Of a stretch of DNA of 64,000 bases, positions 28,663 to 36,702 are shown in pieces. Numbering within the stretch: the stretch's first letter is position 1; every line of letters starts with the position of its first letter. The notes below the pieces were generated by a model, which made no database searches, was not told where the DNA came from, and saw only the letters and a program-made list of their open reading frames with translations. A program made the translations under genes and the position numbers. This stretch comes from Cohnella phaseoli (lineage in GTDB: Bacteria; Bacillota; Bacilli; Paenibacillales; Paenibacillaceae), in assembly GCF_003386235.1 (NCBI RefSeq), contig NZ_QRDZ01000007.1, positions 218,371 to 282,370 on the forward strand. Direction: 5' to 3'.

Positions 28663-29361
28663 TCAGACCGACGGATCGCTGTTCGAAATCTTCTTCCCTT
28701 CGTCTAGCAGCGCTTTTACGCTTTCCTTGTACGCCTCGAAGTTGTCGCCGTTGATAAATGCCGAGGTGACCAAGGCCACTTCCTTGCGATCGACCTGGCT
28801 CTTGGGAGCGAATCTGCCGCCTGGCGCCGAGAGCAAGTCGGCTTCGAGGGCGGCCTGGACGTAAGGCTTGGCCCACGAACTGATCTCGCTAGCATCGCTG
28901 ACCGCCAATCCGCCCCCTTTGCCCACGATGCTTGTCTGCGTAATCCGAACCAAAATGACGGCTAGTTCCTCTCTTGTAAGAACGGCGTTCGGACGGAAGC
29001 TGCCGTCCGAGCCCGTCATGACTCCCAATCTGTCCATGACGCTGATGTATTTCAAGCCCCAATGGTCTTTGCTCACGTCCTTGAAATCCGATACCGGCGC
29101 GAGCGTCGCGTTCAGGTTTAACGACCTGGCCAAAATTGCGGCAACCTGGGCGCGGGTCAATTTTCCTTCCAGATTGAGCTGTCCTTTGTCGTCGCCAACC
29201 ATAATGGCCTTCTCCATCAGTTCGTTTACCGCCGCCTGCAGCGCGTCTGGACTTCTCGCCTCGTCGGCCGCGAATACCGCGACCGGCGCTGCCAGCGCAT
29301 TGGCGACCATCGCCGAAGAAACGACATATCTCGTTATCTTGCTTTTCTTATCGATATTCAA
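28663..29361 (-). CDS. S-layer-homology (SLH) domain protein, first gene of the surface-polymer operon
   Basis: 232 residues: a signal peptide (about 1-32, ending ALAAPVAVFAA) followed by three SLH-like repeats (KLTRAQVAAILARSLNL; DHWGLKYISVMDRLGVMTGS plus FRPNAVLTREELAVILVRI; and WAKPYVQAALEADLLSAPGG plus VDRKEVALVTSAFI). SLH domains bind pyruvylated secondary wall polymers. A TTG at 29359-29361 is taken as start because GGAGG is 7 bases upstream and a clean signal peptide follows; the upstream open frame is a repeat-derived extension. It has no other domain, so it may be an anchor or a structural partner. Confidence 0.85.
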   Translation of the reverse strand: MNIDKKSKITRYVVSSAMVANALAAPVAVFAADEARSPDALQAAVNELMEKAIMVGDDKGQLNLEGKLTRAQVAAILARSLNLNATLAPVSDFKDVSKDHWGLKYISVMDRLGVMTGSDGSFRPNAVLTREELAVILVRITQTSIVGKGGGLAVSDASEISSWAKPYVQAALEADLLSAPGGRFAPKSQVDRKEVALVTSAFINGDNFEAYKESVKALLDEGKKISNSDPSV

Positions 29362-29437
29362 ATCTAATTCCTCCGTTTCGGTAGGCTGCATAATTAAGCG
29401 ACCGTGCGCGGTCAAGCTTCGACATCCTTCGAGGAGT

Positions 29438-29467
29438 ATTATAGTTTGCTCTCTGTAATGCCGGTAA
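29438..29467 (-). promoter_or_regulatory. Probable SigA-type promoter of the surface-polymer operon
   Basis: Minus-strand TTACCG (29462-29467) and TATAAT (29438-29443) are 18 bases apart, about 77 bases before the SLH gene start. The -10 is perfect and the -35 weak, which would suit a regulated promoter. Confidence 0.5.
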
Positions 29468-29505
29468 GTGACCGCCGTCATCGTTTTTGTCATCGTTTTG
29501 GTCAC
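29468..29505. promoter_or_regulatory. Inverted repeat GTGACC/GGTCAC with an internal 12-bp direct repeat
   Basis: GTGACC at 29468 and GGTCAC ending at 29505 flank two tandem copies of GTCATCGTTTTT/G. The structure sits immediately upstream of the likely -35 element, where an operator would be expected. No binding protein can be named. Confidence 0.35.
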
Positions 29506-29556
29506 CTAGGGTCATGTCCTCCCCACGCGCTTAGCTCGAAAAAGACACCGGAACGC

Positions 29557-29598
29557 AAAAAAAGCCCTCCGGCTTCCGGTCAGGAAGCAAGAGGGCTT
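29557..29598 (-). terminator. Rho-independent terminator of glyA
   Basis: AAGCCCTC/GAGGGCTT outer stem (29562-29569, 29591-29598) with an inner GCTTCC/GGAAGC stem, followed on the minus strand by a T-run (A-run from 29557). It separates glyA from the SLH operon, so that operon needs its own promoter. Confidence 0.85.
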
Positions 29599-29625
29599 GT
29601 GCTTATATTCTATGCAACCAAAGCA

Positions 29626-30876
29626 TTAGTACGCCAGGTTCGGGTACAAAGGATACTGCGCAGTCAGATCGGCGACCATCTTGCGGGCTTGCGCCAGCGT
29701 CGCTTCGTCCTTCGTATTTCTCAACGTCAGAGCGATGACCTTGGCGATCGTCTTCATCGCTTCGACGTCCATACCGCGCGTCGTAACGGCCGGCGTGCCG
29801 AGACGGATGCCGCTCGTAATGAACGGGCTGGTCGGATCGAACGGAATCGCGTTCTTGTTAACGGTAATCGCAACGGAGTCGAGCACGTGCTCCGCCTCTT
29901 TACCCGTAATGTTCAAGTTGCGCGTATCGATCAGCATCAGGTGGTTGTCGGTGCCGCCGGATACGATGTTCAGACCTTCGGCGACAAGCGCTTCGGACAG
30001 CGCCTTGGCGTTGATGACAACGTTGCGCGCATAATCCTTGAACGAAGGCTGGAGCGCTTCGCCGAGCGCGACCGCTTTAGCCGCGATGATGTGCATCAGC
30101 GGACCGCCTTGCGTGCCCGGGAATACCGCTTTGTCGATCGCCGCCGCCCAAGCTTTGCGGCACAGAATCAAGCCGCCGCGAGGACCGCGCAGCGTCTTGT
30201 GCGTCGTCGTCGTAACGAAGTGCGCGTACGGCACCGGATTCTGGTGCTCGCCGCCGGCTACAAGACCTGCGATATGCGCCATGTCGACCATGAACAGCGC
30301 GCCTACGTCGTTGGCGATTTGGCCGATTTTCTCGAAATCGATCGCGCGCGGATAAGCGGATGCGCCTGCAACGATTAGACGAGGACGGTGCTTAAACGCC
30401 GCCTTGCGCAGCTCTTCGTAATCGATCGTGAACGTCTGGTCGTTAACGCCGTAAGCGACGAAGTTGTACAGCAGGCCGGACGCGTTCGCCGGATTGCCGT
30501 GCGTCAAGTGGCCGCCGTGCGCCAAATTCATGCCCAGTACCGTATCGCCCGGCTTCAGAACGGCCAGATAGACGGCCAGGTTCGCCTGAGCACCGGAGTG
30601 AGGCTGCACGTTGGCGTGCTCGGCTCCGAACAGTTCCTTCGCACGATCGCGCGCGATTTGCTCCGGGATGTCGACGTATTCGCAGCCGCCATAGTAACGC
30701 TTGCCCGGGTAGCCTTCCGCATATTTATTCGTCAGTACCGTGCCCATCGTTTCGAGAACGGCTTCGCTGACGATATTTTCGGAAGCGATCAGTTCGATGT
30801 TGTCGCGTTGACGTTTCAGTTCCAGGTTCAGGGCTTCGACGATCTCCGGATCTTGATTGCGCAAATTTTCCAACAT
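29626..30876 (-). CDS. glyA: Serine hydroxymethyltransferase
   Basis: 416-residue PLP enzyme converting serine and tetrahydrofolate to glycine and methylene-tetrahydrofolate. Motifs present: [34 protein letters not shown], the PLP-lysine region [15 protein letters not shown], and [17 protein letters not shown]. The ATG ([11 protein letters not shown]) follows GGGAGGAA; the frame extends upstream without conservation. Between ywlG and the inserted operon. Confidence 0.98.
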   Translation of the reverse strand: MLENLRNQDPEIVEALNLELKRQRDNIELIASENIVSEAVLETMGTVLTNKYAEGYPGKRYYGGCEYVDIPEQIARDRAKELFGAEHANVQPHSGAQANLAVYLAVLKPGDTVLGMNLAHGGHLTHGNPANASGLLYNFVAYGVNDQTFTIDYEELRKAAFKHRPRLIVAGASAYPRAIDFEKIGQIANDVGALFMVDMAHIAGLVAGGEHQNPVPYAHFVTTTTHKTLRGPRGGLILCRKAWAAAIDKAVFPGTQGGPLMHIIAAKAVALGEALQPSFKDYARNVVINAKALSEALVAEGLNIVSGGTDNHLMLIDTRNLNITGKEAEHVLDSVAITVNKNAIPFDPTSPFITSGIRLGTPAVTTRGMDVEAMKTIAKVIALTLRNTKDEATLAQARKMVADLTAQYPLYPNLAY

Positions 30877-30938
30877 AATAGCTATTCCTCCCGTTTTGTA
30901 GTCCGTTTTTTTTGTTCCTTTGCTCATTCGATAAAGCG

Positions 30939-31553
30939 TTAATCGCAAGCAGGCGACGAGGGACTGCCGCCAGACTCTCCCGCTATGGAAGCATCGCGGC
31001 CATCCTGCTCGTATACGGCTCTTGCGCCCCCGATCAACTTCGGCCGAGTGGCGGCCATGTTAACCCGAGCGTGCCCAACCTCGCGGATGGACGGCCTGAG
31101 AGGCACGGCGACGGGACGAAGATGCATCCCGATGAGCGTCTCGCCGATATCGATGCCGGCATGGGCTTGCACCGCCTCGACGAGACAGGGCTCCTCCAGT
31201 CGGCGATAAGCGTAGGCGGCCATCGATCCGCCCGCTTTGGGGACGGGAACCGCAGCCACCTCGGTCCAGCCTTGAGCTTCGGCTAGCCGCCGCTCGGCTA
31301 CGAGCGCCCGGTTCAGATGCTCGCAGCATTGCCAGACGACATGCACCCCGACGCGCGCCCGCACCCGTTCGACCCCTTCATGAATCAGGCTCGCAACCTC
31401 CTCCGCCCCGAAGGTTCCGATGCGCTGTCCTCGCACTTCGCTCGTGCTGACTCCCAGCACGACAATCTGGCCCGGACGGAGCTTGCCCATCCTCACCAAT
31501 TCGTCCATCAACATTTCCGCTTGATCGGCGATCGAACGAGACTCCGCAGTCAT
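30939..31553 (-). CDS. ywlG: TIGR01440/UPF0340 family protein (YwlG)
   Basis: 204 residues; conserved in Bacilli between ywlE/rpiB and glyA. Visible family features: [53 protein letters not shown], and [20 protein letters not shown]. The family's function is unknown. Of several in-frame ATGs, the one at 31553 is chosen because GGAGG lies 9 bases upstream. The ribosome site directly abuts the inverted-repeat element at 31567-31722, so the leader of this mRNA probably includes that element. Confidence 0.88.
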   Translation of the reverse strand: MTAESRSIADQAEMLMDELVRMGKLRPGQIVVLGVSTSEVRGQRIGTFGAEEVASLIHEGVERVRARVGVHVVWQCCEHLNRALVAERRLAEAQGWTEVAAVPVPKAGGSMAAYAYRRLEEPCLVEAVQAHAGIDIGETLIGMHLRPVAVPLRPSIREVGHARVNMAATRPKLIGGARAVYEQDGRDASIAGESGGSPSSPACD

Positions 31554-31566
31554 ACCTGCCATCCTC

Positions 31567-31722
31567 CTAGGGCGTGTCTGCCTACTCCGAGGGCAGCAGA
31601 TTTTGCCGAATTTTCGTCCCATGCAAGGAACTTTTGTGAAGGCCTACCGGGGGTACGTCAAGCAAAAGTGACGAAGCAGGCGGTGAAAGACGCCCCCGAG
31701 CGGGTTTGCAGACATGCCCTAG
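31567..31722 (-). repeat. Inverted-repeat-ended element, copy A (156 bp)
   Basis: Read on the minus strand it starts CTAGGGCATGTCTGC and ends GCAGACACGCCCTAG, so its ends pair. It shares clear blocks with copy B at 62927-63085 (TGCAAACCC, TTCACCGCCT, TCACTTTTG, CCTTCACAA, TCCTTGCATGG, CCTCGGAGTA). The end stems differ between copies by matched changes (TGTCTGC/GCAGACA here, TGTATGC/GCATACA in B). It touches the ywlG ribosome site. It may be a MITE-like mobile unit or a structured RNA. Between it and the terminator at 31883 (31723-31882) nothing else was recognised. Confidence 0.8.
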
Positions 31723-31882
31723 CCGCACAGTTGTTCCGTTAGACGACAATACAGGTATTATACCTGAATTTACCGGGCTCAAACATAGGACGGGTGTCGA
31801 ACGATGCCGCATTAACGCCTCCAGCCGGCGTCCCGGTCGGCTTCAAACCAAGTTCGAACAACCTCTTCAAGAGGTAAAAAGA

Positions 31883-31919
31883 CAAAAAAGAGCAAGCGCG
31901 CTTATAGCACGCTGCTCTT
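31883..31919 (-). terminator. Terminator after ywlE
   Basis: Stem AAGAGCAAGCG / CGCTGCTCTT (31888-31898, 31910-31919) followed on the minus strand by a run of T (A-run at 31884-31889). It lies 118 bases after the ywlE stop and separates ywlE from ywlG transcription. Confidence 0.75.
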
Positions 31920-32036
31920 CGCCCAGGCGACCGGCCGTCATTCCGATGCTCCACCGTGGTATACTCCACTTGTCGTCGCCAGTTACATCGGAATCTTGAA
32001 GTTATAGGATCATCATACCTAAGCTTCGCAAAAAAA

Positions 32037-32639
32037 TCAATCACCGGCTCGCGAATTTCCGCGATCCCGGTCCCACTTGTCGATCAGCATCAATAAAATA
32101 TCCTCGATTTCGTCGGCTGTCCGCTCATAGAGAGACAACGGGCCTCCGAACGGATCGGCGACATCGAAGTCCGGAATTCGGCGCTGCAGCTCGAATAGCC
32201 GTACCTTCTCCTCGTCCGTCATCGGCTCGCCGAGCAGCTGCTTTACCTGCCACTCCGAATAGATCCGTTCCGCCTCCGCCACATCGTCCATAACCGGATC
32301 TCCGCGCAGCGCATATTCCTTCAGCGTGAACGTCTTGGACAGCGCTTCGGGATAACGTTCCAGAATCGCCCTCTTGTGCCCGGCCGTCATCGTCAGGATG
32401 AGGTTGGCCCAGACTACCTCTTCCGCGCTTAACGAAGTCGAAGTTCCGGGTATCTCCAGTTTGCGCCTTTTGAGCGTCTCCGCCGCATTCGGCGAAATCG
32501 GCGAGCCGTTAGCCGCGGCTATGCCTGCGGAGCGAATCTCGAGCGGCTTGCCGCTGCGCGCGGCCAAATCCTTGAAGATCGCCTCGGCCATGGGACTACG
32601 GCAAGTGTTGCCCGTGCATACGATCAAAACCCGATTCAT
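32037..32639 (-). CDS. ywlE: Low-molecular-weight protein phosphatase, YwlE-type (protein arginine phosphatase)
   Basis: 200 residues. The active-site loop VCTGNTCRSPM (C8, R14) carries the Thr after the Cys-x-x that distinguishes YwlE protein-arginine phosphatases from tyrosine phosphatases. The general-acid aspartate is in VADPFGG. In Bacillus, YwlE reverses McsB arginine phosphorylation that marks proteins for ClpCP. The gene is longer than B. subtilis YwlE because of an insertion around residues 115-160 (YSEWQVKQLLGEPMTDEEK). Position next to mntP matches the Bacilli order. Confidence 0.9.
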   Translation of the reverse strand: MNRVLIVCTGNTCRSPMAEAIFKDLAARSGKPLEIRSAGIAAANGSPISPNAAETLKRRKLEIPGTSTSLSAEEVVWANLILTMTAGHKRAILERYPEALSKTFTLKEYALRGDPVMDDVAEAERIYSEWQVKQLLGEPMTDEEKVRLFELQRRIPDFDVADPFGGPLSLYERTADEIEDILLMLIDKWDRDRGNSRAGD

Positions 32640-32675
32640 ATTCTCCCCCTGCTTGCATAGTTGATGGATAACTCT

Positions 32676-33236
32676 CTATATCAGAAATAATAGACCAAAT
32701 CCGAACAAAATAACACCGCCAAGCGCCTCGCCATATCCTCCCAGGCTCCGGCTTGCTTTTCTCCCGAGCATCAGTCCGAACACGCTCAGCATTCCGCCGA
32801 ACAGCCCGAACATCAGCACGGTTAGCCACACATGCGCAGAGAACATCCCCAAGGATACCCCGACGGAAAAGGAATCGACGCTCACGCTAAATGCAAATAC
32901 GAGCATCCCCCATAAGGTACGATGATTGATCGAATCCACCGACTCCCCGCGCAAGGAGCTGTACACCATATGTCCTCCAAGCAGAAGCAGCAGCGCTCCG
33001 GCTGCGGAAGTGGCGATCCCTCCGAGCAGTTCGCTGACGTATTGCCCCGTATACATGCCGCCGAGCGGCATCAGCACATGGAAAATGCCGATCAGCGTGC
33101 TCAGCTTCAAAATATCGTACAGCCGCACGCCCTTCAAACCGATGCCGATCCCTAGCGAGAACGCGTCCATGCCCAAAGCGACCGCCATCACCAGAATGGT
33201 CAGCGCCTGACCGGTTGCCGCAGACACGTCAACCAT
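32676..33236 (-). CDS. mntP: Manganese efflux pump MntP family
   Basis: 186-residue membrane protein with six predicted helices. Two related halves carry the aspartate motifs GMDAFSLGIGIGLKG and SVDSFSVGVSLGMFS. MntP proteins export Mn2+. The ATG at 33236 (MVDVSAATGQ) follows AGGAGGG; a start six codons earlier overlaps that site. In the ywlD position of the Bacilli cluster. Confidence 0.88.
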   Translation of the reverse strand: MVDVSAATGQALTILVMAVALGMDAFSLGIGIGLKGVRLYDILKLSTLIGIFHVLMPLGGMYTGQYVSELLGGIATSAAGALLLLLGGHMVYSSLRGESVDSINHRTLWGMLVFAFSVSVDSFSVGVSLGMFSAHVWLTVLMFGLFGGMLSVFGLMLGRKASRSLGGYGEALGGVILFGFGLLFLI

Positions 33237-33358
33237 GCTTGTCCCTCCTTGCATTCAACCGACGCCGCGAGTTATCGCGGCGCAAGCTTGCCGCCTGTCC
33301 CTCTCCACAACATATGCGGACAAGACGGCGATCATGCAAAAGGGAGGAATGCCGGCCG

Positions 33359-34513
33359 TTAGCGGGCTTCGATCTCGCGTCCTCCGGAGGCTTTGCGCAG
33401 CCGGTTCATCAGCGCAGCGCCGATCCCGTCCTCGGGGTAGCCTTCGGCGACGATATAATCGACGCCCTGTTCATCGCATTCGCGCAGCGTCGCATACAAA
33501 GTCTGCGCAGCCTTCCCGGGTTCATTGCGAGGGCCGCAGTCGTAGACAATGTCCGCCCGGTAGCCCGCGGCGTGTTCCGAACAGCTCAGCACGGCCACTC
33601 GCTTCCCTGCGTCCGCGGCTTGGCGCGCCTGGGCCTGCACGGTCGAGGACAGCCGTTCGAACGCACCCGTAACGAGCAGCATTTCGCCCTGCGGCGCATA
33701 ATGCGCGTACTTGACTCCCGGGGAGCGCGGCGCTTCCGCGTCGGTCGCAAAGGATCGGGACGAGCCTTGCTCGCCTCTTGAGGAGAGAGAGGCCTCCGTT
33801 CCAACTCCCACCGCCGCGGTTGCCGCCCGTCTCTCCGCTCGCGCCTCCTCCTTCGTCTCCTCCGCTACGATCGCCAGTCCGACGACCGCATCGCGCAGCT
33901 GCTCCCGCGTAACGCCGCCCGGCCGCAAAATATGAATCATACCGTCCACGACCCGCACGACCGTCGATTCCACGCCGACCCCGGTCGCCCCGCCGTCCAG
34001 CACTCCGTCGATTCTCCCGTTCAGATCCTCCAGAACGTGCCGCGCCTGCGTCGGGCTCGGACGTCCGGAGCGATTGGCGCTCGGCGCCGCGATCGGGCAG
34101 CCCGCCCGCTCAATCAGCTCCCTGGCCAGATCGTGCGCGGGAACCCGCACGGCGACCGTGTCCAGCCCAGCCGTCACGAGCGGCGAGACCGCCCCCTCTC
34201 GCACCGGCAGCACCAGCGTGAGCGGCCCCGGCCAGAAAGCGTCCATCAACGCCGCTTCGACGGCGCCGATCTCCTTGACCAGGCCGGCCACGCTTGCGCC
34301 GTGCGCCAGATGCACGATCAGCGGATTGTCGGACGGGCGGCCCTTGGCCGCAAAAATCCGCCCCACCGCTTCCGTGCTCCTTGCGTCCCCGCCGAGACCG
34401 TACACGGTCTCGGTCGGGAACGCGACAACGCCGCCTGCGGCAATCGCCGTGGCGGCTTCCTCGATGCCGGCCCGCGATAGCTCCGCGGGCCAGTACTTCG
34501 TCTCTATGTTCAT
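33359..34513 (-). CDS. Threonylcarbamoyl-AMP synthase (Sua5/YwlC type)
   Basis: 384 residues: the YrdC/TsaC domain (about 1-205; FPTETVYGLGGDA, KGRPSDNPLIVHL) that makes threonylcarbamoyl-AMP for the t6A37 tRNA modification, and a C-terminal Sua5 domain (about 255-384; SPGVKYAHYAPQGEMLLV) that closes over the active site. A linker of about 40 residues rich in Ala/Glu/Ser joins them. The start is uncertain between 34513 and 34525; neither ribosome site is strong. Confidence 0.92.
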   Translation of the reverse strand: MNIETKYWPAELSRAGIEEAATAIAAGGVVAFPTETVYGLGGDARSTEAVGRIFAAKGRPSDNPLIVHLAHGASVAGLVKEIGAVEAALMDAFWPGPLTLVLPVREGAVSPLVTAGLDTVAVRVPAHDLARELIERAGCPIAAPSANRSGRPSPTQARHVLEDLNGRIDGVLDGGATGVGVESTVVRVVDGMIHILRPGGVTREQLRDAVVGLAIVAEETKEEARAERRAATAAVGVGTEASLSSRGEQGSSRSFATDAEAPRSPGVKYAHYAPQGEMLLVTGAFERLSSTVQAQARQAADAGKRVAVLSCSEHAAGYRADIVYDCGPRNEPGKAAQTLYATLRECDEQGVDYIVAEGYPEDGIGAALMNRLRKASGGREIEAR

Positions 34514-34575
34514 GATGCCGATCATCCTTGTCTTCAGGGCGTTTACGTTATTATAGCACACTGGCTAAGGTCGGG

Positions 34576-35229
34576 TTAGCCGAACAAGGAGCCGAGAAAC
34601 GCAAACAGCTTCTCAAGCAATTCCCACAGGAAAAACTTTGCCTTAGGCTCCTCGTCTCCCGCGTCCGCGGAAGATCCTCCGGCCGAAGCTGCGCGCGCCT
34701 CCGCCGATGCTCCGGGATCGTCCTTCGCAACAGCAGCCGTCAGGCAGAGCGGCGGGAACAGCACGCACCACCAATTGGTCCCGTTGCCTTTGCCCAGCGT
34801 AATTCTCAGCGCTTCGTAATTGCCCGCCTCGTAACGCTCTCCCTCGAACGTTTTCTCGGGAAATGGCACCTCTCCGAGTTCAACTGCTCCCCCATAGGAA
34901 ACGCCAAGCTCATCCAGTTTGTCGTCTACGATGCGCTGAATGTCGGCCATATGGCTTTTAATTAGCGCATAGGCTTTGTCGTGAGTGTCGGGCATGCCGC
35001 CCCACGTTTGGATGTAAGCGGCGACCTCGTCGCGCACTTTATTTTTGACGGACTGATCCGTTTTTTTATCGGAATTGGCGATAATACGAATGCGGATAGC
35101 GTCCTCGGGAATTCCATCTCCCGAATTAGCCTCGACATAGCGACCTACCGTTGCAAGCAAACCGAAACCTACAGCTACGATCAACAGAACAACTTTGATA
35201 AAGGAAAAGAAATGATGGCTCTTACGCAT
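34576..35229 (-). CDS. spoIIR: Stage II sporulation protein R
   Basis: 217 residues with an N-terminal membrane/secretion helix (VVLLIVAVGFGLLATVG). SpoIIR is made in the forespore and activates SpoIIGA, which processes pro-sigma-E in the mother cell. Family parts visible: IPEDAIRIRIIANSDKKTDQ, VKNKVRDEVA and VPFPEKTFEGERYEAGNYEA, then GTNWWCVLFPPLCL. A C-terminal extension is Ala/Ser-rich and ends in a hydrophobic helix. The ATG follows AAGGAG by 8 bases. This is direct evidence of an endospore former. Confidence 0.95.
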   Translation of the reverse strand: MRKSHHFFSFIKVVLLIVAVGFGLLATVGRYVEANSGDGIPEDAIRIRIIANSDKKTDQSVKNKVRDEVAAYIQTWGGMPDTHDKAYALIKSHMADIQRIVDDKLDELGVSYGGAVELGEVPFPEKTFEGERYEAGNYEALRITLGKGNGTNWWCVLFPPLCLTAAVAKDDPGASAEARAASAGGSSADAGDEEPKAKFFLWELLEKLFAFLGSLFG

Positions 35230-35312
35230 AGTTACCGCTCCTTGTCGCACCCGTCGGTGCAGCGCTATGCGTTCCGGAACGTCTTAGCCATCAGTATGTC
35301 CGGATTTGAAAT

Positions 35313-36569
35313 CTATAAACCTATCCATCCTTTAATAGTTTCAATATTAAGTTTGGTAGTCAAAGTACGGCGCTCTGCATCCTCCCAAAGCGTATGCCGC
35401 AAAATGTCCGTATCCTTAAGCAAATTGCCCGTAAGAATACAGGCGGCCGTCTCGTCTCGATCCACCGTCCCACTCGCGACCAGCTTGCGCAAGCCCGCAA
35501 CCGTCGCCGCCGACGCAGGCTCGCAGCCGATGCCGCTCCGATCGATCAACCGCTTCGCTTCGAGAATTTCTCCGTCCGTTACGGAACAGGTCGTCCCCCC
35601 GATGCTCTCCAGCAAATCCCGCGCCTTTTTCCAGCTTGGAGGATGCCCGATGTTTACCGCGGTCGCGATCGTAGACGGCCTCTCGAACGGAACGAGCTCC
35701 CGCCTTCCTTCGATCCTCATCGCATGAAACGGGCTCGCCCCTTCGGCCTGAACCACGGCGATCTTCGGCATTCGCTCGATAAACCCTAAGGCCAGAAGCT
35801 CCTTCAGCCCTTTTCCAAGCGCCGTAACATTGCTAAGCGCCCCTCCGGGAAGGACGATCCAGTCCGGAAGCCGCCAATCCATACTCTGCGCCAGCTCGTA
35901 GACGATGCTCTTCTGACCCTCGATCCGGTATGGATTAATTGAATTGCAGATGTACCAGCCCAGTTCCCGTCCATATCGCTCGTAGAAACGAATGCCGTCG
36001 TCGTACGTTCCGTCGAAGCCGATCGTCTCTGCCCCGTACGCCAGCGTCTGAAGCACCTTGTTGATCGAAATCTGCTCCTTCGGAACAAGCACGAACGATT
36101 CGCAGCCCGCCAACGCCGCGTACATCGCCAGAGAGGACGACGTGTTTCCGGTCGACGCGCATGTAAAACGACTATAACCAAGCGCTCTGCCATGGGATAC
36201 CGCGACGGTCATCCCGTTGTCCTTGAACGAGCCGCTCGGATTTTCGCTTTGCGCTTTCAGCCAAATCTCCCTCATTCCGACCGCCAGCCGGATCGACTCG
36301 GACCGGTACAATCCCGTGTTCCCCTCGTATTTCGTCACGATTGCCTCCTCCGGCAGATCCGGATAGATCAGCTCCTTATACCGCCACACGCCGCTCGCGT
36401 AAGGTCCCGTTCTTTCGGACAGTCTCTCGTGAAAAATACGCTTTAGACGCTCCGTATCCACACCTTTGAATTTATGAATAATTTCAAGCAGCCCCCCGCA
36501 TTCGCAGCGATATCCCGCATCCTCTTCCTCGTGCCGTTTTCCGCAATCGTAGCATGCAATCGTCGCCAT
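35313..36569 (-). CDS. thrC: Threonine synthase
   Basis: 418-residue PLP enzyme turning O-phosphohomoserine into threonine. An N-terminal zinc-ribbon-like piece (CYDCGKRHEEEDAGYRCECGG) precedes the fold-type II domain with the PLP lysine in NPSGSFKDNGM and the phosphate loop TGNTSSSLA. The start is set at 36569, with GGGAGAG upstream. It lies divergent to a LysR gene, and the shared 130-bp gap holds a palindrome, suggesting LysR control. It interrupts the usual prmC-spoIIR order. Confidence 0.92.
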   Translation of the reverse strand: MATIACYDCGKRHEEEDAGYRCECGGLLEIIHKFKGVDTERLKRIFHERLSERTGPYASGVWRYKELIYPDLPEEAIVTKYEGNTGLYRSESIRLAVGMREIWLKAQSENPSGSFKDNGMTVAVSHGRALGYSRFTCASTGNTSSSLAMYAALAGCESFVLVPKEQISINKVLQTLAYGAETIGFDGTYDDGIRFYERYGRELGWYICNSINPYRIEGQKSIVYELAQSMDWRLPDWIVLPGGALSNVTALGKGLKELLALGFIERMPKIAVVQAEGASPFHAMRIEGRRELVPFERPSTIATAVNIGHPPSWKKARDLLESIGGTTCSVTDGEILEAKRLIDRSGIGCEPASAATVAGLRKLVASGTVDRDETAACILTGNLLKDTDILRHTLWEDAERRTLTTKLNIETIKGWIGL

Positions 36570-36647
36570 CTCGACCATCTCTCCCTCTTCCCTGAAGTTG
36601 CTTTCAGACTTAGAATAAGGGAGAGTTTTTCATAAAACTAATATATT

Positions 36648-36676
36648 ATAATTGGGTTTTCATAAATTTCAATTAT
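36648..36676. promoter_or_regulatory. Palindromic LysR-type operator between thrC and the lysR gene
   Basis: ATAATTG (36648-36654) and CAATTAT (36670-36676) are perfect inverted arms spaced by 15 bases, and a TTTCATAAA direct repeat lies in and beside the spacer. The AT-rich intergenic stretch stands out from the GC-rich surroundings. LysR regulators commonly bind such sites in divergent promoters. Confidence 0.65.
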
Positions 36677-36702
36677 GATATAGATTAGGAGGGGACGAGA
36701 AA

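Noticed and set aside
31554..32036. A decayed rpiB
   Set aside because: Minus-strand frames here show none of the RpiB features (for example an ADHAG start), and the sequence is explained by a terminator and the repeat element.
31739..32044. A 101-residue minus-strand frame upstream of ywlG
   Set aside because: It overlaps the ywlE terminator, has no resemblance to any family and no convincing ribosome site.
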